From: Siphonodentalium dalli
Lineage: Eukaryota; Mollusca; Scaphopoda; Gadilida; Siphonodentaliidae
NCBI GenBank assembly: GCA_032622095.1
Contig: CP136062.1
Coordinates: 158,032,875-158,096,874 of the forward strand
DNA: 64,000 nucleotides
Direction: 5' to 3'
Below the pieces are notes generated by a model. That model did no database searches and was not told where the DNA came from. It worked only from the letters and a program-made list of their open reading frames with translations. A program made the translations under genes and the position numbers. Numbering within the stretch: the stretch's first letter is position 1; every line of letters begins with the position of its first letter. This document shows positions 35,402 through 45,702 of the stretch, piece by piece.

Positions 35402-36001
35402 TTAAAGGGGTACTGTACCCAAGATGTTGTTGTTGGTTTCAATAATCCCCGAGTCGGAGAATAATGTAACAACTTTTCCATTTTTTGAAAGTTTGTTGAG
35501 TACGAAGTATTGTTACGGATGGCAAATTTACCGGAATGCAAAAATACAAATTGTCGTTGTCGAGTAGTTTTTGTAAAGTTTTCAACCAAATGAATCAAAT
35601 AAACATTATATTATATGGTTAGTAGTCCCATATACTCATTTAAGTTAGTGTACCGTCACTAGTCAATGAGTGGCTTGGGTTTTCTCTCCGTATAAGCATA
35701 ATGTTTCAAACGATCGTGTGTGCAATTGTTTTCCTAATCCAATATCCCTCAATTATAATTTGATTACGTTTTGTACACGGAAATTCGAATTTTAAGAGAC
35801 GCCATTTTATGGCTGGAGCCATAAAATCAATTTATATTAAATTATTAACTTTTAAATTATTAAATTTTAAGATAGCCTATTAACCTGAGCGTTTACAGAA
35901 TACATCTTCGACTCAAATTACTTATATTTCTATATAGTATCGATAATAGATCGTTGTTATCACCGGGAATTTATTGAAAATGGCGTACAGTACCCCTTTA
36001 A
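35402..36001. mobile_element. TTAA MITE nested in the hAT element
   Basis: 600 bp from TTAAAGGGGTACTGTAC to GTACAGTACCCCTTTAA, giving 13-bp inverted ends including the TTAA target. Internal sequence is non-coding. A second, more diverged copy lies in the opposite orientation at 45703-46259, sharing for example GCCATTTTCAATAAATTCCC and GGTTAATAGGCTATCTTAAA. Kolobok- or piggyBac-like by target site; it inserted after the hAT element. Confidence 0.88.
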
Positions 36002-36269
36002 TAATTTTTTAATAAATGATATATATAAAAATACTTCTAGTTCATAAACATTATTTAAATTATTGAGTATTTTACCTGTGTCTGTTAGATTTTACGTTTT
36101 AGTCATCAATTGTGAACCGACCAGAAAACGATGATTTAATTTGGCCAAAGTTTTTTTTAGTTTGGCCAAAAAACATTTGGCTAAAGTTTTTTTCATTTGG
36201 CTAATAAAATTTTCATTTGGCTAAAGTTTTTTTCGGTCCAGCGTGAACACTGGTTACTGTACACTACGG

Positions 36270-36605
36270 GTATTGTACACTAAATCCGGTCATTTGCGTG
36301 ACCATCTCCGTTTATACTCAAAATAATGTATGCAACAAATGAATGAATTTGAGCCAGGGTGAGTGCAAAATACACTCATGTGCTCTATGAACGATGTAAA
36401 CAGCATGATAATTATAATGAAAATGAGTTTAGCGAACCATCACCAATTCATTATAATTACCATGTTGTTTACGTCTATCATAGGGCGCGTGAGTTATATC
36501 GCATTCATTCCTGGCTCAAATTCATTTATTTGTTGCATATTTTCTGTTGAGTATAATAGGAGATGGCCCCATAAATGGCTGGATTTAGTGTGCAGTCCCC
36601 CTTTA
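36270..36605. repeat. Long foldback (about 330 bp)
   Basis: GTACACTAAATCCGGTCATT... to TTTGAGCCAGGG is complemented by CCTGGCTCAAATTCATT...AATGGCTGGATTTAGTG. A second, inner inverted pair (GATGTAAACAGCATGATAATTATAATGA and complement, written here as two blocks: GATGTAAACA and ATGATAATTATAATGA) lies inside, so the element is palindromic nearly end to end. It directly abuts the hAT target duplication. Confidence 0.78.
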
Positions 36606-36774
36606 ACCATGTTGACAAACATTAATGTTTTAACTTTTTCACATATTTGTTATAGTTTATGACGATGTCTGGTTGTTTATTTACACACATCTGTTGTTTA
36701 TTTTTAATGGCGAGATGCCTATAGTTGTTTTAATATTGAATAAAAAACGAATATTGTAACATTGTTTTATTGTT

Positions 36775-36962
36775 TTATTTATCAATATCATATAGCCCCA
36801 TCTTCTTGTGTGGCAACATCTTTGACTGATTACACCTGGCCTTTTCCCACCGGACTCCGAGAGTGCATTTGAGGAACGAATTACGTCCTGTCGATATCGT
36901 ACATTCTTTCTGCCTCCCGGGTATATAGTCGTTTTCTTTCAGCAGAATCGAATGTGTGATTT
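36775..36962 (-). CDS. Possible terminal exon of an unidentified minus-strand gene
   Basis: On the minus strand a good acceptor (TTTATCTTTCAG) is followed by open sequence and then AATAAA-type signals (complement of TTTATT at 36774-36779 and nearby). Joined to the exon at 37085-37228, two frames are possible. One gives a 27-codon tail ending with TAA at 36881-36883 (…AERMYDIDRT). The other runs to a TAA at 36775-36777 and encodes three more cysteines (KECTIS, LKCTLG, ARCNQS). I cannot decide between them from sequence alone. No family is recognised. Confidence 0.45.
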
Positions 36963-37084
36963 CTGAAAGATAAAATGGGTGGTTTTGTTGATTAACAATA
37001 ATGAATGGTCATAATATGGCTGTAGTCCGTACAACGATTAGAAAGATGTGAGCGACCGATCTACCACGAAACTGTGGTACTTAC

Positions 37085-37228
37085 CTGGGTACGATATCGG
37101 CAGGAAGTGATCCCGGTTGTTCGAGGCATATTCTGCAATTCTCGTGGTCCGGTCCCGCGTCGTCTGTTTGTTCGGCTTCCTCAACCAAGTTGTATACCGT
37201 TCCTCGTTTGGTGCAGAAGGAAAACCTC
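37085..37228 (-). CDS. Possible internal exon of the same minus-strand gene
   Basis: A 144-nt minus-strand interval bounded by a pyrimidine-rich acceptor (CTCTTTTATATATAG) and a consensus donor (CCCAG|GTAAGT). In phase 2 it reads RFSFCTKRGTVYNLV, an acidic stretch (EEAEQTDDAGPD) and ENCRICLEQPGS, a CxxC-bearing sequence. Phase 1 is also open and basic. The length is a multiple of three, so it is a symmetric exon. Earlier exons on the right (37229-38600) were not recognised. The CRIC motif recalls zinc-binding knuckles, but the evidence is too thin to name a domain. Confidence 0.45.
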
Positions 37229-38634
37229 CTATATATAAAAGAGATTAACTTGAAAAAGTTGCCAAAAGATGTGAAAATAAGAGAAACTCAAAAACTAAAT
37301 AAGCGAATATGCAGCTTTATATAGAGGTAAATTGAAAACGGTATAATAACTAAGTTATTATTGTTGCACGGGAATACATACTTTTATGTATCTATCAGTG
37401 AAATATTTAGGGTTTTGTTGAGATATAATTATGATAGTGGGGTAGGTGTCATTCATTTAGTCTAAGCCGAATGGTATAATAATTACCCCGCTAGCATTAA
37501 TCCTCAATGTTAGAATAATTTTCAAAAGAAAAACATTTAGACTTTGACAGTGCATGGTGGGCAAACGGATCTGATAACAAATCAACACAAGGACACTTTA
37601 AACAAGAAAACCATAGTCAGAAATGGTAACGCCACCAAGATTATAGTATTACATATAAATAGAAATTATAAAAAAAATACATAAAATATTTTGATAACAA
37701 TTGCGTTTAAACAAGTAATCCTTCAAATTATTACTAACAAAGCAAGTAAACGACTGTGGGGTCACTCAACAGATTATAAAGACTTGGACTTAGTATGCTG
37801 TAAATACTAAAATTTAAATGAAATATTTAAAAGATAAAATTTAGCAAGTAGTAAAAGTTAATTTTCTCATTTGGTTTTTTTGTTTGTTAAATAAAGCAAT
37901 AATTTAAATGTAACATTTGTTTTTTTTTAAATGATTGACCGTGGCTCTTCCAATAATTGCGCGACTGACCTGGTCAATTGTTCTTAAGAAGTTGTTTTGA
38001 GAATTACTATGGAGGGAAATAGTTATGGCTGTGGCTTCGCAAGTAATTAACTTGGTGACGTGGTGTTAACATATCTGAACTCCAGTAAACCAAGGACGCT
38101 CCATACCAAATATAAGGTAAATGAATAATTCTTTAGAAGTTGTTTTAAGATTTACTATGGAGCGAAAGAATTGTGGTGCTGGCTTCGCAACTATTTGACC
38201 TCATTGTAACAAATATAAATATTAGTCACTCAGGCAATAGATGTATCTATTCTGTATATTAAGTTATTGGGTCTTACGTGTCTTGAGATGTCTAAATGAT
38301 TTTCGATGGACAGATCGCACAAGGGACCCACGCCAATCTTCTGTTGGGATTCCAATTGTTGGCTTATTAAATATGCACATATGCTTAAGATACAGTCGCG
38401 CGCGAAGCACGCTCCCGTAAGTCAGGTTTTGGATCCCAGTTAATGACAATATCATTGAAATAATCGGTTTCCCCCAATAAACATCCATATATTCAATATA
38501 CATGTTTTGGAGCAGAATTAGGCAGTCCATATTGGACGCCATCATGGAATTTATTTTGTTTTGTTTTAATTTTCACACATATTTATTAGTTATGTGGATG
38601 GAGTTCACATTAAACCTCACATCCTTATATTGGT
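37229..38634. other. No gene recognised
   Basis: AT-rich. It includes a minus-strand open frame at 38264-38545 beginning ATGATGGCGTCC, with no recognisable domain and no splice partner in a compatible phase with 37228. That frame could be an upstream exon of the minus-strand gene but lacks support. Confidence 0.4.
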
Positions 38635-39113
38635 TACAGTAATGCCCAAAGTAATTGACCACTTAACCAGATCAGACTTATTGGTAATTTTTCAGGATTT
38701 AAAATCCTGAAATTTTACAAATTCTGCTCTGGTTAAGTGGTCAATTACTTTGAACATTACTGTATGAGGATTGAGTTATCATTAAACCTCAAATCCTTAT
38801 ATTGGTTACAGTAATGTCCAATGTAATTGACCACTTAACCACAGCAGAATTATGGGTATTTTTTCAGCATTTAAAATCCTGATAAATTACCCATTATTCT
38901 GCTGTGCTTAAGTGGTCAATTACTTTGAACATTACTGTATGGGGATTGAGTTATCATTAAACCTCAAATCCTTATATTGGTTACAGTAAAGCCCAAAATA
39001 ATTGACCACTTAACCACAGCATAATTATGGGTAATTTTTCAGGATTTAAAATCATGAAAAAATACCCATAATTTTGCTGTGGTTAAGTGATCAATTAATT
39101 TGGACATTACTGT
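38635..39113. repeat. Three tandem hairpin MITEs (about 130 bp each, period about 173)
   Basis: Hairpins occur at 38635-38764, 38807-38939 and 38982-39113. Each begins TACAGTAA, contains AATTGACCACTTAACC and folds back to end with GGTCAATTA...CATTACTGT(A). Spacers of about 42 bases (TTATCATTAAACCTCAAATC) are repeated too. TA-flanked CAGTAAT ends suggest a Tc1/mariner-type MITE amplified in tandem. Confidence 0.88.
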
Positions 39114-39306
39114 TTGTAGATGGAGTTAAACCTCACAACAGTGTGTTGGGAATTTGGACCTTGACTTGGGACCTTTGGTTTTTAACTCAACAAATGCGCG
39201 TACACCATATACACAAATTTCTTATGTAACCAGAGTTTTTCTTGGATAAGATGAGTTTGAAGCCTGCTAACATTTCAAAATGTTGTCAGTTTTGTATTCC
39301 CTGCAG

Positions 39307-39386
39307 CGGAACTCGACGCATTGAAGCAAAAGTTACAAGAGATAAAATGTGTACGTAACGAGACTATAATACAAATGAAAAAATAA
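39307..39386 (+). CDS. Possible terminal exon with coiled-coil C-terminus
   Basis: After TTTTGTATTCCCTGCAG (a good acceptor), the frame encodes a heptad-like helix ELDALKQKLQEIK, then a short tail to a TAA that overlaps an AATAAA signal (39382-39387). No matching upstream exon was found, and similar sequence (ACGTAACG.GACTATA..ATGAAA) recurs near 39850 in a degenerate repeat. It could therefore be coincidental. Confidence 0.25.
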
Positions 39387-39399
39387 ATTCAGGGAGGGG

Positions 39400-40060
39400 T
39401 GGGCGATACAGGGAACTAAGGGTTGAACCGATATAAATTTATAGAGCGATAATGACCAATGTTGACATATTATGCATCTAAACTCTACTGAACATTGCAA
39501 CAAGGCTGTAAAATAAGGGGTGTCAGAATTTTAGTCATCTCTATATAGTGCCATAATAGTCATTTATGGACTTCTATAAGATGTTGGGTTGGTTATATGG
39601 ACTCTGAGAAAAAGGGGTCTGTACCGATGAACTGACATAAATTAGTGGAGCGATGTTGTCATGTAATATATCGCGACTGTACCAAAGCAGCAATGATATA
39701 AAATTGGGGGGGGGGGGGTCTGAAATTATCTCTATGTCTATAGATGGCACCAGGATTATATAGAAAGGAATAGCAATTGATATACGTATACGGTATACTA
39801 TAGTAATACCATAGACATATAAGTACAAGTATCACGCGATACAATATTACGTAACGTGACTATACCGATGAAAGAAATAAATAAATTGGACCGGGATTAG
39901 AGGTTGGGTTGGTTATATGTGGATGATTGGATATGGAATTCATACCGATGAAACGATACAAATTAGTGGAGCGATAAAGACCAATGTTGACACTTAGTCA
40001 GGCTATGCGGGAGAAAATAGGGGTTGATACGATAGACCAAAATAAAATTGTCGGGTGATA
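39400..40060 (+). repeat. Degenerate tandem repeat
   Basis: Loose units share GGTTGGGTTGGTTATATG, ACCGATGAA..GATA, AAATTAGTGGAGCGAT and GACCAATGTTGAC. An 11-base G run is near 39707. No coding evidence. Confidence 0.5.
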
Positions 40061-40190
40061 ATGACCAATGTTGATGTATAAAGTAACGCGACTGTACTGT
40101 CGCACAATTATCAGGTGTAACCGGTCAAATATGGACTCTAGTGCCAATATGGAACAGCTCAGAAAATATTTGCAAGGCCCAAAAAATTAT

Positions 40191-40545
40191 TTAACATGGC
40201 ATTTGCCATTAAAATCGATTTATGTCAATAAAACTGTCATTTTTCAAAATTTTAAGCTGAGACTTGGTGTTTGTGCGTGGGATAGTTATATATTCCTAAA
40301 AATACAGAGTACAGCACGTAATTATGTTTTAGATGGAAGAAATGAATTGTTTTCAATGATAAAATTTAACATGGCATTTGCCATTAAAATCGATTTATGT
40401 CAATAAAACTGTCATTTTTCAAAATTTTAAGCTGAAACTTGGTGTATGTGCGTGGGATACATATATATTCCTAAAATGACCAGTCCAGCGCGTAATTATG
40501 TTTTAGATGGAAGAAATTGAATTTGTTTTCGATAATAAATTTTCA
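40191..40545 (+). repeat. Tandem duplication, 175-bp unit x 2
   Basis: Units begin TTAACATGGCATTTGCCATT at 40191 and 40366 and are almost identical. Confidence 0.92.
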
Positions 40546-40841
40546 GCGTGGACGGGTCATTCCGGTCAACCCGGTCATCGAGTGCGCTCAATTTGTAAAC
40601 AAAGTTTTGGTCAATAGTCGTTTTGGTCAAACTATCCCTTTTTAGACCGGGACAGCAGATCCGAATAGTAGCTAAGATGTATTTAGATAGAATTATCAAA
40701 AGAATTTGACCGATTCGGGTGTAGTTTAAGAGAATAGAGTGGAGAAATCTTGGTGATAATTCCAGAAAATAAAGATGGCTGAGAATATTCACAATGAAAC
40801 TACCCACAATTCACTTCACCACACCGGGGGGGGGGGGTTCG

Positions 40842-41300
40842 CAATGGGTTACACATTATTTTTAGTCTATCAAATTATTTATATTTTCAACAACAAGTGA
40901 CTTTAAGTTTACAATTTCAGCCTATCCTGACTCTATTGATACGATTTATCATATTTTCATAAACATATTATACACCGGTGGCGTTAACTTTACAATTTCG
41001 GCATCTACGTGATTCTATCGGTACGATTGAGTAATGGTACAAAACAAAATGTTCAAGAATACATTAGGGGCTCCCAATGGGTTATATATTATTTTCAGTC
41101 TATCAAATTATTTATATTTTCAACAACATATTATTACACCGGTGACTTTATGTTTACAATTTCAGCCTGTCCTGACTCTATCGATACGATTTATCATATT
41201 TTCATAAACATATTATACACCGGTGACGTTAACTTTACAATTTCGGCATCTACGTGATTCTATCGTACCGATAGAATCACGTAGATGCCGAAATTGTAAG
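40842..41300 (+). repeat. Tandem duplication (233 bp x 2) ending in a palindrome
   Basis: CAATGGGTTA begins at 40842 and 41075. Shared blocks are TATCAAATTATTTATATTTT, GTTTACAATTTCAGCCT and ATTATACACCGGTG. The second copy ends in a 67-bp palindrome (41234-41300) in which ACAATTTCGGCATCTACGTG folds onto its complement. A run of about 13 G lies just upstream near 40826. Confidence 0.85.
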
Positions 41301-41636
41301 GTACACAAAATCTCCAAGAATACATTCGCCCTGTCCACCACACAATATCAAACTCACAGAAGCTAGAAACACCACAGGTGGCGTAAATAGCGCCTATGAA
41401 TTTAGCTGTCTTGGGAATTCCGTTTCGACGAGGTGTGTATGATTGATGTGACCATAGTTCAAAACAATTTTGACTTGATCATATCATTAAAAGACAGAAT
41501 CACGCCATATCGGTGCCAATTTTTTTTTAATGCAGTGAAATGTTTGGACTGCCGCCATTATGTTCTACCACCTCGAATTTCCTCATTCAAATCTTTTCAT
41601 CACACATATATATTAATAAACTAATGATATCATATA

Positions 41637-41715
41637 CAGTTAAACTTCGTTAAGTCGAATCGCAAGGGACCGCTGGATTACTTCGAGTTATCCGAGTGTT
41701 CGACTTAAACGTTTC
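41637..41715 (-). mobile_element. Tigger/pogo-like terminal sequence
   Basis: CAGTTAAACTTCGTTAAGTC next to TA begins a terminus that resembles Tigger-type TIRs (CAGT.AA.C.TCGTTAA), with an internal fold onto GTTCGACTTAAACG. It lies on the C-terminal side of the transposase remnant (41983-42367), as expected for the 3' end of such an element. The opposite end was not found. Confidence 0.6.
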
Positions 41716-41982
41716 GTCCATTTGGTGACCACAAATTCCAACTAGTTGAATTCATATCGATCCGAAATTAACTGTTTTCAACCGTGTGCACGCTATATAC
41801 CCACAGGCAGTGACTATGTTGATAACATACAACAGACGAGATGATATTTGTTAAGATTATTTATTGAATAATATAATAAAAACACAGAATATGATCAGAA
41901 AACATCAACAAATTCGCGGTAGAAATAAAAAAATTACATTTGACCCGGAAGTGGTTACAATAGTTTATACAAAAATTGGGAA

Positions 41983-42367
41983 TCAGGATTGGAAGTGACT
42001 GGTGATCAGGGACTGCGGTTTCTTCATGTATCTGGTAGTTGATTCTTTCTTTATTTTATCGCTGATTCCCAGCATTTTCATGAGGTCGTCGGCCGTGTTT
42101 GCTTGCGCCATAAGATAACGCATCACAATGTCGCAGCTATGCATTGCGTCATCAAATAGTCGGGTCGGGTTTGTTGCACTCTTTTTTCTTGATCCACGTT
42201 GACAAAGTACTGGCTGCGACTTTAAACATTTTAGCGATCTCTGATTTTGATTTCTGACCGCTTTCGACGAGAATTAGGGCTTCGTATTTCATCTCAATGC
42301 TGTGCGTCTCAAGTTTCCTCTTTGTTCCTTTGCCGCCGATCGCTGAAGTCGCTGCAAGAAGCCGTTC
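41983..42367 (-). pseudogene. Internally deleted Tigger/pogo-like transposase (CENP-B-type HTH plus C-terminal tail)
   Basis: On the minus strand the first segment contains KRKLETHSIEMKYEAL, then EIAKMFKVAASTLSTWIKK. This is the N-terminal pipsqueak/CENP-B helix-turn-helix of pogo-Tigger transposases. It stops at 42152. In the next frame a second segment reads CDIVMRYLMAQANTADDLMK and ends KKPQSLITSHFQS, which resembles the Q-x-x-I-T-x-F C-terminus of the same family. The CENP-B second HTH and the whole DDE catalytic domain between them are missing, so the element cannot be autonomous. A possible acceptor (ACATAG) lies at the N-terminal edge. Confidence 0.6.
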
Positions 42368-42639
42368 TTCTATGTATAGTATAAAAACAGCCCACGTCGT
42401 AACATTCGTAAATTGTATGGTTCCAATGATAACAAAACAGACCACACGGTTAATATAAAACAATTTAATGGTAAACAATCTGAAACGGTTATTTGTTCAC
42501 ATTTGGACAACGTATTTTCAATAAAGTTAGAACTGATGTACACATCCATTAATTTCAGACGTTGAAAGAAGATAGCAAACCATTTATTAAAATCAAATGC
42601 AGTCAATTTGCATGGTATTTTGGTTGAATTATATTCAGT

Positions 42640-43975
42640 TGAATTGTGGCGTAAATACACCCAAATAATTTGGCGATTGACCAGTATGACAATTGGTGTG
42701 AACCCCTCATCGTTGGTTGAATGTGCTCAAACACGTAATCGATAATATATACTTGCCTTCTTGGATCCATCCGAACATGGATCTGCTTTATGGTGTTGCC
42801 AATGAAGGAACCAAACCGTTCCCTGTCCTCGCCTGTCATTCATTGTCAGTTCTGAGAAGAATGTTTCTCCAACCATGCTAGAAAATGCACGCACGTTATA
42901 ACTACCAGAATGGCAGTAAATGTAAAGCCAAGTCTTTGCGTCAATACTTGCAAGAAGTGCTTCCCATAACTGTATCGGCCAACCACTGACGTGCATCGTA
43001 CGTGGTGGAAAGACACGTGGTGGAAAACGACTTCTAAGATAATCCCGCAGTCTTATTCTATCCATGGCCGATATCCCAGGCTTATCTTCGGATTGCCACC
43101 ACGATCTTACATCATTGCATAACTCTGCACACGCGATATCCCCATTCGATATCATGCAATCTTCAACTGACTCTGAGAAGTGAGCCAGTGCCATAGAAAC
43201 AGACATTGGGTTTGTTACCTCTTCAACCATAATAGGAGTCAACAGAGTGTTTCTTTGTTTGGCTACTTTCATCCACCCGTCATTAGTCAAATTATCAAGA
43301 CCACCTTTGCATGATTTCCTTCGTGTTCTTGTCAACAAATGAGTGGCGTCAATACATCTAACTTCGTACAGGCCTCGAACTTCGCTGAATTCTGGTTTAT
43401 AGAACCATTGCACCTCTTTTCTAATTTCTAATTTCTGACGACCATTTTTCTAATTTATCAGGCCAGACGAACTCTGCCAAAGCCACGTTCAGATCAAACT
43501 TGTGAACTTTCTTCCTCAAAACATCCGTCGCTAATTCCGATAACAATCTGGGTGAAAATTTCCTAGCACTTTTCTTAGGAGGCCTAATAATTTTAAATAA
43601 CTCTCTGGATACATTCTTTTTTTTTGCGTGGAGTGATTTTGATTGAGTATGGTTCTGGTGATTTTGTTTTCTGGGCAGAATTGTAGCCGTGTCTGGAGAA
43701 GCCTGATAATGGAGATTTCCCACACGTTATTTTCGTTATTTTTATTTTTTTTGTAGTGTTTGTGGAGTAAGAGTAGTACGGTGTCGCTTGTGGCGTCGGG
43801 GTGATTTTTTAGCACTCTGGTGGATTGCTACTACTGTGTGTAACACAAGAGTAGAAACAATGTCATGTCCAATAACTTGAGATATATCTAATGGTAGTCT
43901 ACATGAATGCGTTTCCTTTGTTGTTTTTCTCCTTCGTCTCAATCCTTGAAGCGACAGCTTACTTTTTGGTTTCAT
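42640..43975 (-). pseudogene. Broken ORF of an unrecognised, conserved-looking protein (possible mobile-element gene)
   Basis: Minus-strand coding-like sequence in at least four frame segments. The N-terminal segment starts at an ATG at 43975 (MKPKSKLSLQGLRRRRK, then DISQVIGHDIVSTLVLHTVV), just inside a TTTGCAG acceptor. The frame breaks in an A-rich run near 43740. A basic segment follows (43723-43421) containing KKNVSRELFKIIRPPKKS. It ends at a tandem AAATTAG duplication that causes a 7-base shift. The 228-codon core (43413-42727) has IDATHLLTRTRRKSC, PMSVSMALAHFSE, WWQSEDKPGISAMDR and NVRAFSSMVGETFFSEL. Near 42840 the frame shifts again to FGSFIGNTIKQIHVRMDP. Codon-like composition and internal consistency suggest a formerly intact gene of about 440 codons. 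I do not recognise the family; its position beside a transposase remnant hints at a repeat-borne ORF. Confidence 0.55.
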
Positions 43976-43984
43976 GATGTACCT

Positions 43985-44622
43985 GCAAATGAGAATGAGT
44001 AATTGTTACAGTTATAATTAAAAGCAGATTTAATATGTGTCACATGCATGTACATTGTGTTAGTTATATCACGAGATTTGAGTCGGGCCTGCATGTATAT
44101 TATATGGGGTTGTGGACACATACACATATATTGGATAGCTTAGTGGATTGAAAAGTCTCCACTCAGCATTATCCACAGTTTGTCACAATGCACATGCATG
44201 AAGCTGACTAACTTTTCGTGACCTTATGTGTACACTTTAACAATATACTGGTTGTCAGAGAAGAACGGAGTTAAGAAGGTGAATTAAACCAGCATTAAAC
44301 AAAGATGCAATGCCTGCATGTCGGTATAAAGTCCACGGGAGTTCTATTTTAAAGGTATACATAATTAATTTTTACAAGACAGTTTGCATTAACAATAAAA
44401 TTCGTGTTGACTCATGGTGATCAACAACCATGCATTAATAGCGCCAGTAACCTATATGTATAACTTAACCACATGTTTTACATCTGAGGTAAACATTTTA
44501 ATTTATTACACCAGTTGAATAGTATCGTAATTAGGCGGTTTGCTTGGGCCATACATTTATAATCTTCAAGTCGTCTCAGTATATGGCGAAATTCCAGTAT
44601 ATAAAGCCTGCGTCTTGCTATA
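43985..44622. other. No gene recognised
   Basis: AT-rich sequence with only short open frames between the broken ORF and the inverted duplicate. Confidence 0.5.
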
Positions 44623-45209
44623 TGGACGGTTCAGACCTAATTAGCTGTACTCCTTTTGTAAATATCGCTATAAGCCGGCTGACTTGTTTGCTGTCCTCCA
44701 TTTATTCAATCGATTCCGAAAAAGTTCGTGGTAACTCATCACTTAATTGTGGTGCATGTACACTCACTACTAATGAAAAAGCTATGATTCACAAGGAAAA
44801 ATATATTTTCTTTAAAAGAAGGATCAATATATTGCCGACTAAATGTGCTTTCTTTCAGTAAACATAACGCCAGTAACAATAGTTTTGGCCCAACTAGAGA
44901 AAATGCATGAAAATATAGAATGTTCGTGGAATACACCAGTAAACACATCGTGAAAACATCGTGAAAAATCGTCCAACTGACGACATTTGGTCAGAATGTT
45001 TGAGCAAACAATTGTGAGTTTGGAAAAATATGAGGTATCATCTTGTATAAAAAATAGTGTAGCATATGCTCGTCGCTGCCAAAATAATATGTAATATGTC
45101 ATATCGTAGTTTATTACCTTTTTCGTCGTTTCTTGGCATATTTTCTCTATCCGCCGCCATTTAAAATCGTGGTACTCATCAACTCGAAACCACGTGATTC
45201 CCCACCGTG
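44623..45209 (-). repeat. Inverted duplicate of the zinc-finger gene's first exon region
   Basis: Reverse complement of 26362-26945. The ATGGCGGCGG start, the 14 codons and the AAAAAG|GTAATA donor are all preserved on the minus strand (about 45120-45162). No zinc-finger exon follows on the minus strand within the window. Splicing this donor to the acceptor before 43975 would give an immediate stop, so there is no sign that the copy drives a working gene. Confidence 0.9.
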
Positions 45210-45702
45210 AGTAATATTTACAAACACACACCGCTAGTCTTATATATGAATTACACGCAGTGACTCTCGATGGCGAAATGGTTTTCGTCAGTTTATCGCC
45301 GATAGATGCGTCCCGTATCGAGTTGTAAATATTTACAATTGAGCGTAGTTCTGATGATGTTTTCTATGGAGTGGAATGGTCGATTTGCTTCAAATTTTCG
45401 GCGATGTTAGTAAAATGTTACATTCCTCCAGTTGTCATAGCGCCTGAATACTAACTTATCAGTTTCATGCACCAGAACAAGAATATAATACGTCTTTAAT
45501 TCACTTCGGACATATCAAGATATATAATAAGTTCATTAAACGGCATAGGCATAGTAATAATTTCTGCACTTGTTTTATCTAGTTTTTTTTTACGGTCTGC
45601 CGTTTGCGTATATTTCCTGAACTCCCCAGACTAATAATAGACCATTACATCTTAAACTGTTATAACTGATGCAGAAGAAGAAATCATTTAATAAATACAA
45701 GG

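Larger units (their letters stand above)
34327..36252 (+). mobile_element. hAT-type DNA transposon, internally decayed
   Basis: Perfect 14-bp terminal inverted repeats (CAGTGTTCACGCTG at 34327-34340, CAGCGTGAACACTG at 36239-36252) are flanked by an identical 8-bp target duplication GTTACTGT (34319-34326 and 36253-36260). The 8-bp duplication and CAGTG-type ends are diagnostic of the hAT superfamily. Subterminal regions are rich in TTGGCTAA / TTTGGCCAAA repeats. At 1926 bp the element is much shorter than an autonomous hAT, and only an N-terminal zinc-finger remnant of the transposase is visible. A 600-bp TTAA MITE is nested inside. A shorter relative is at 53855-54205. Confidence 0.95.

Noticed and set aside
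38264-38545. 93-codon minus-strand frame starting ATGATGGCGTCC as first exon of the 36775-37228 gene
   Set aside because: Its possible donor (ACAC|GTAAGA) is phase 1, which fits only the less protein-like frame of the next exon; no other support.
43975-45162. Splicing of the inverted ATG exon to the acceptor before the broken ORF at 43975 as one minus-strand gene
   Set aside because: The phase-1 donor joined to that acceptor gives a stop three codons later, so the two do not form a reading frame.
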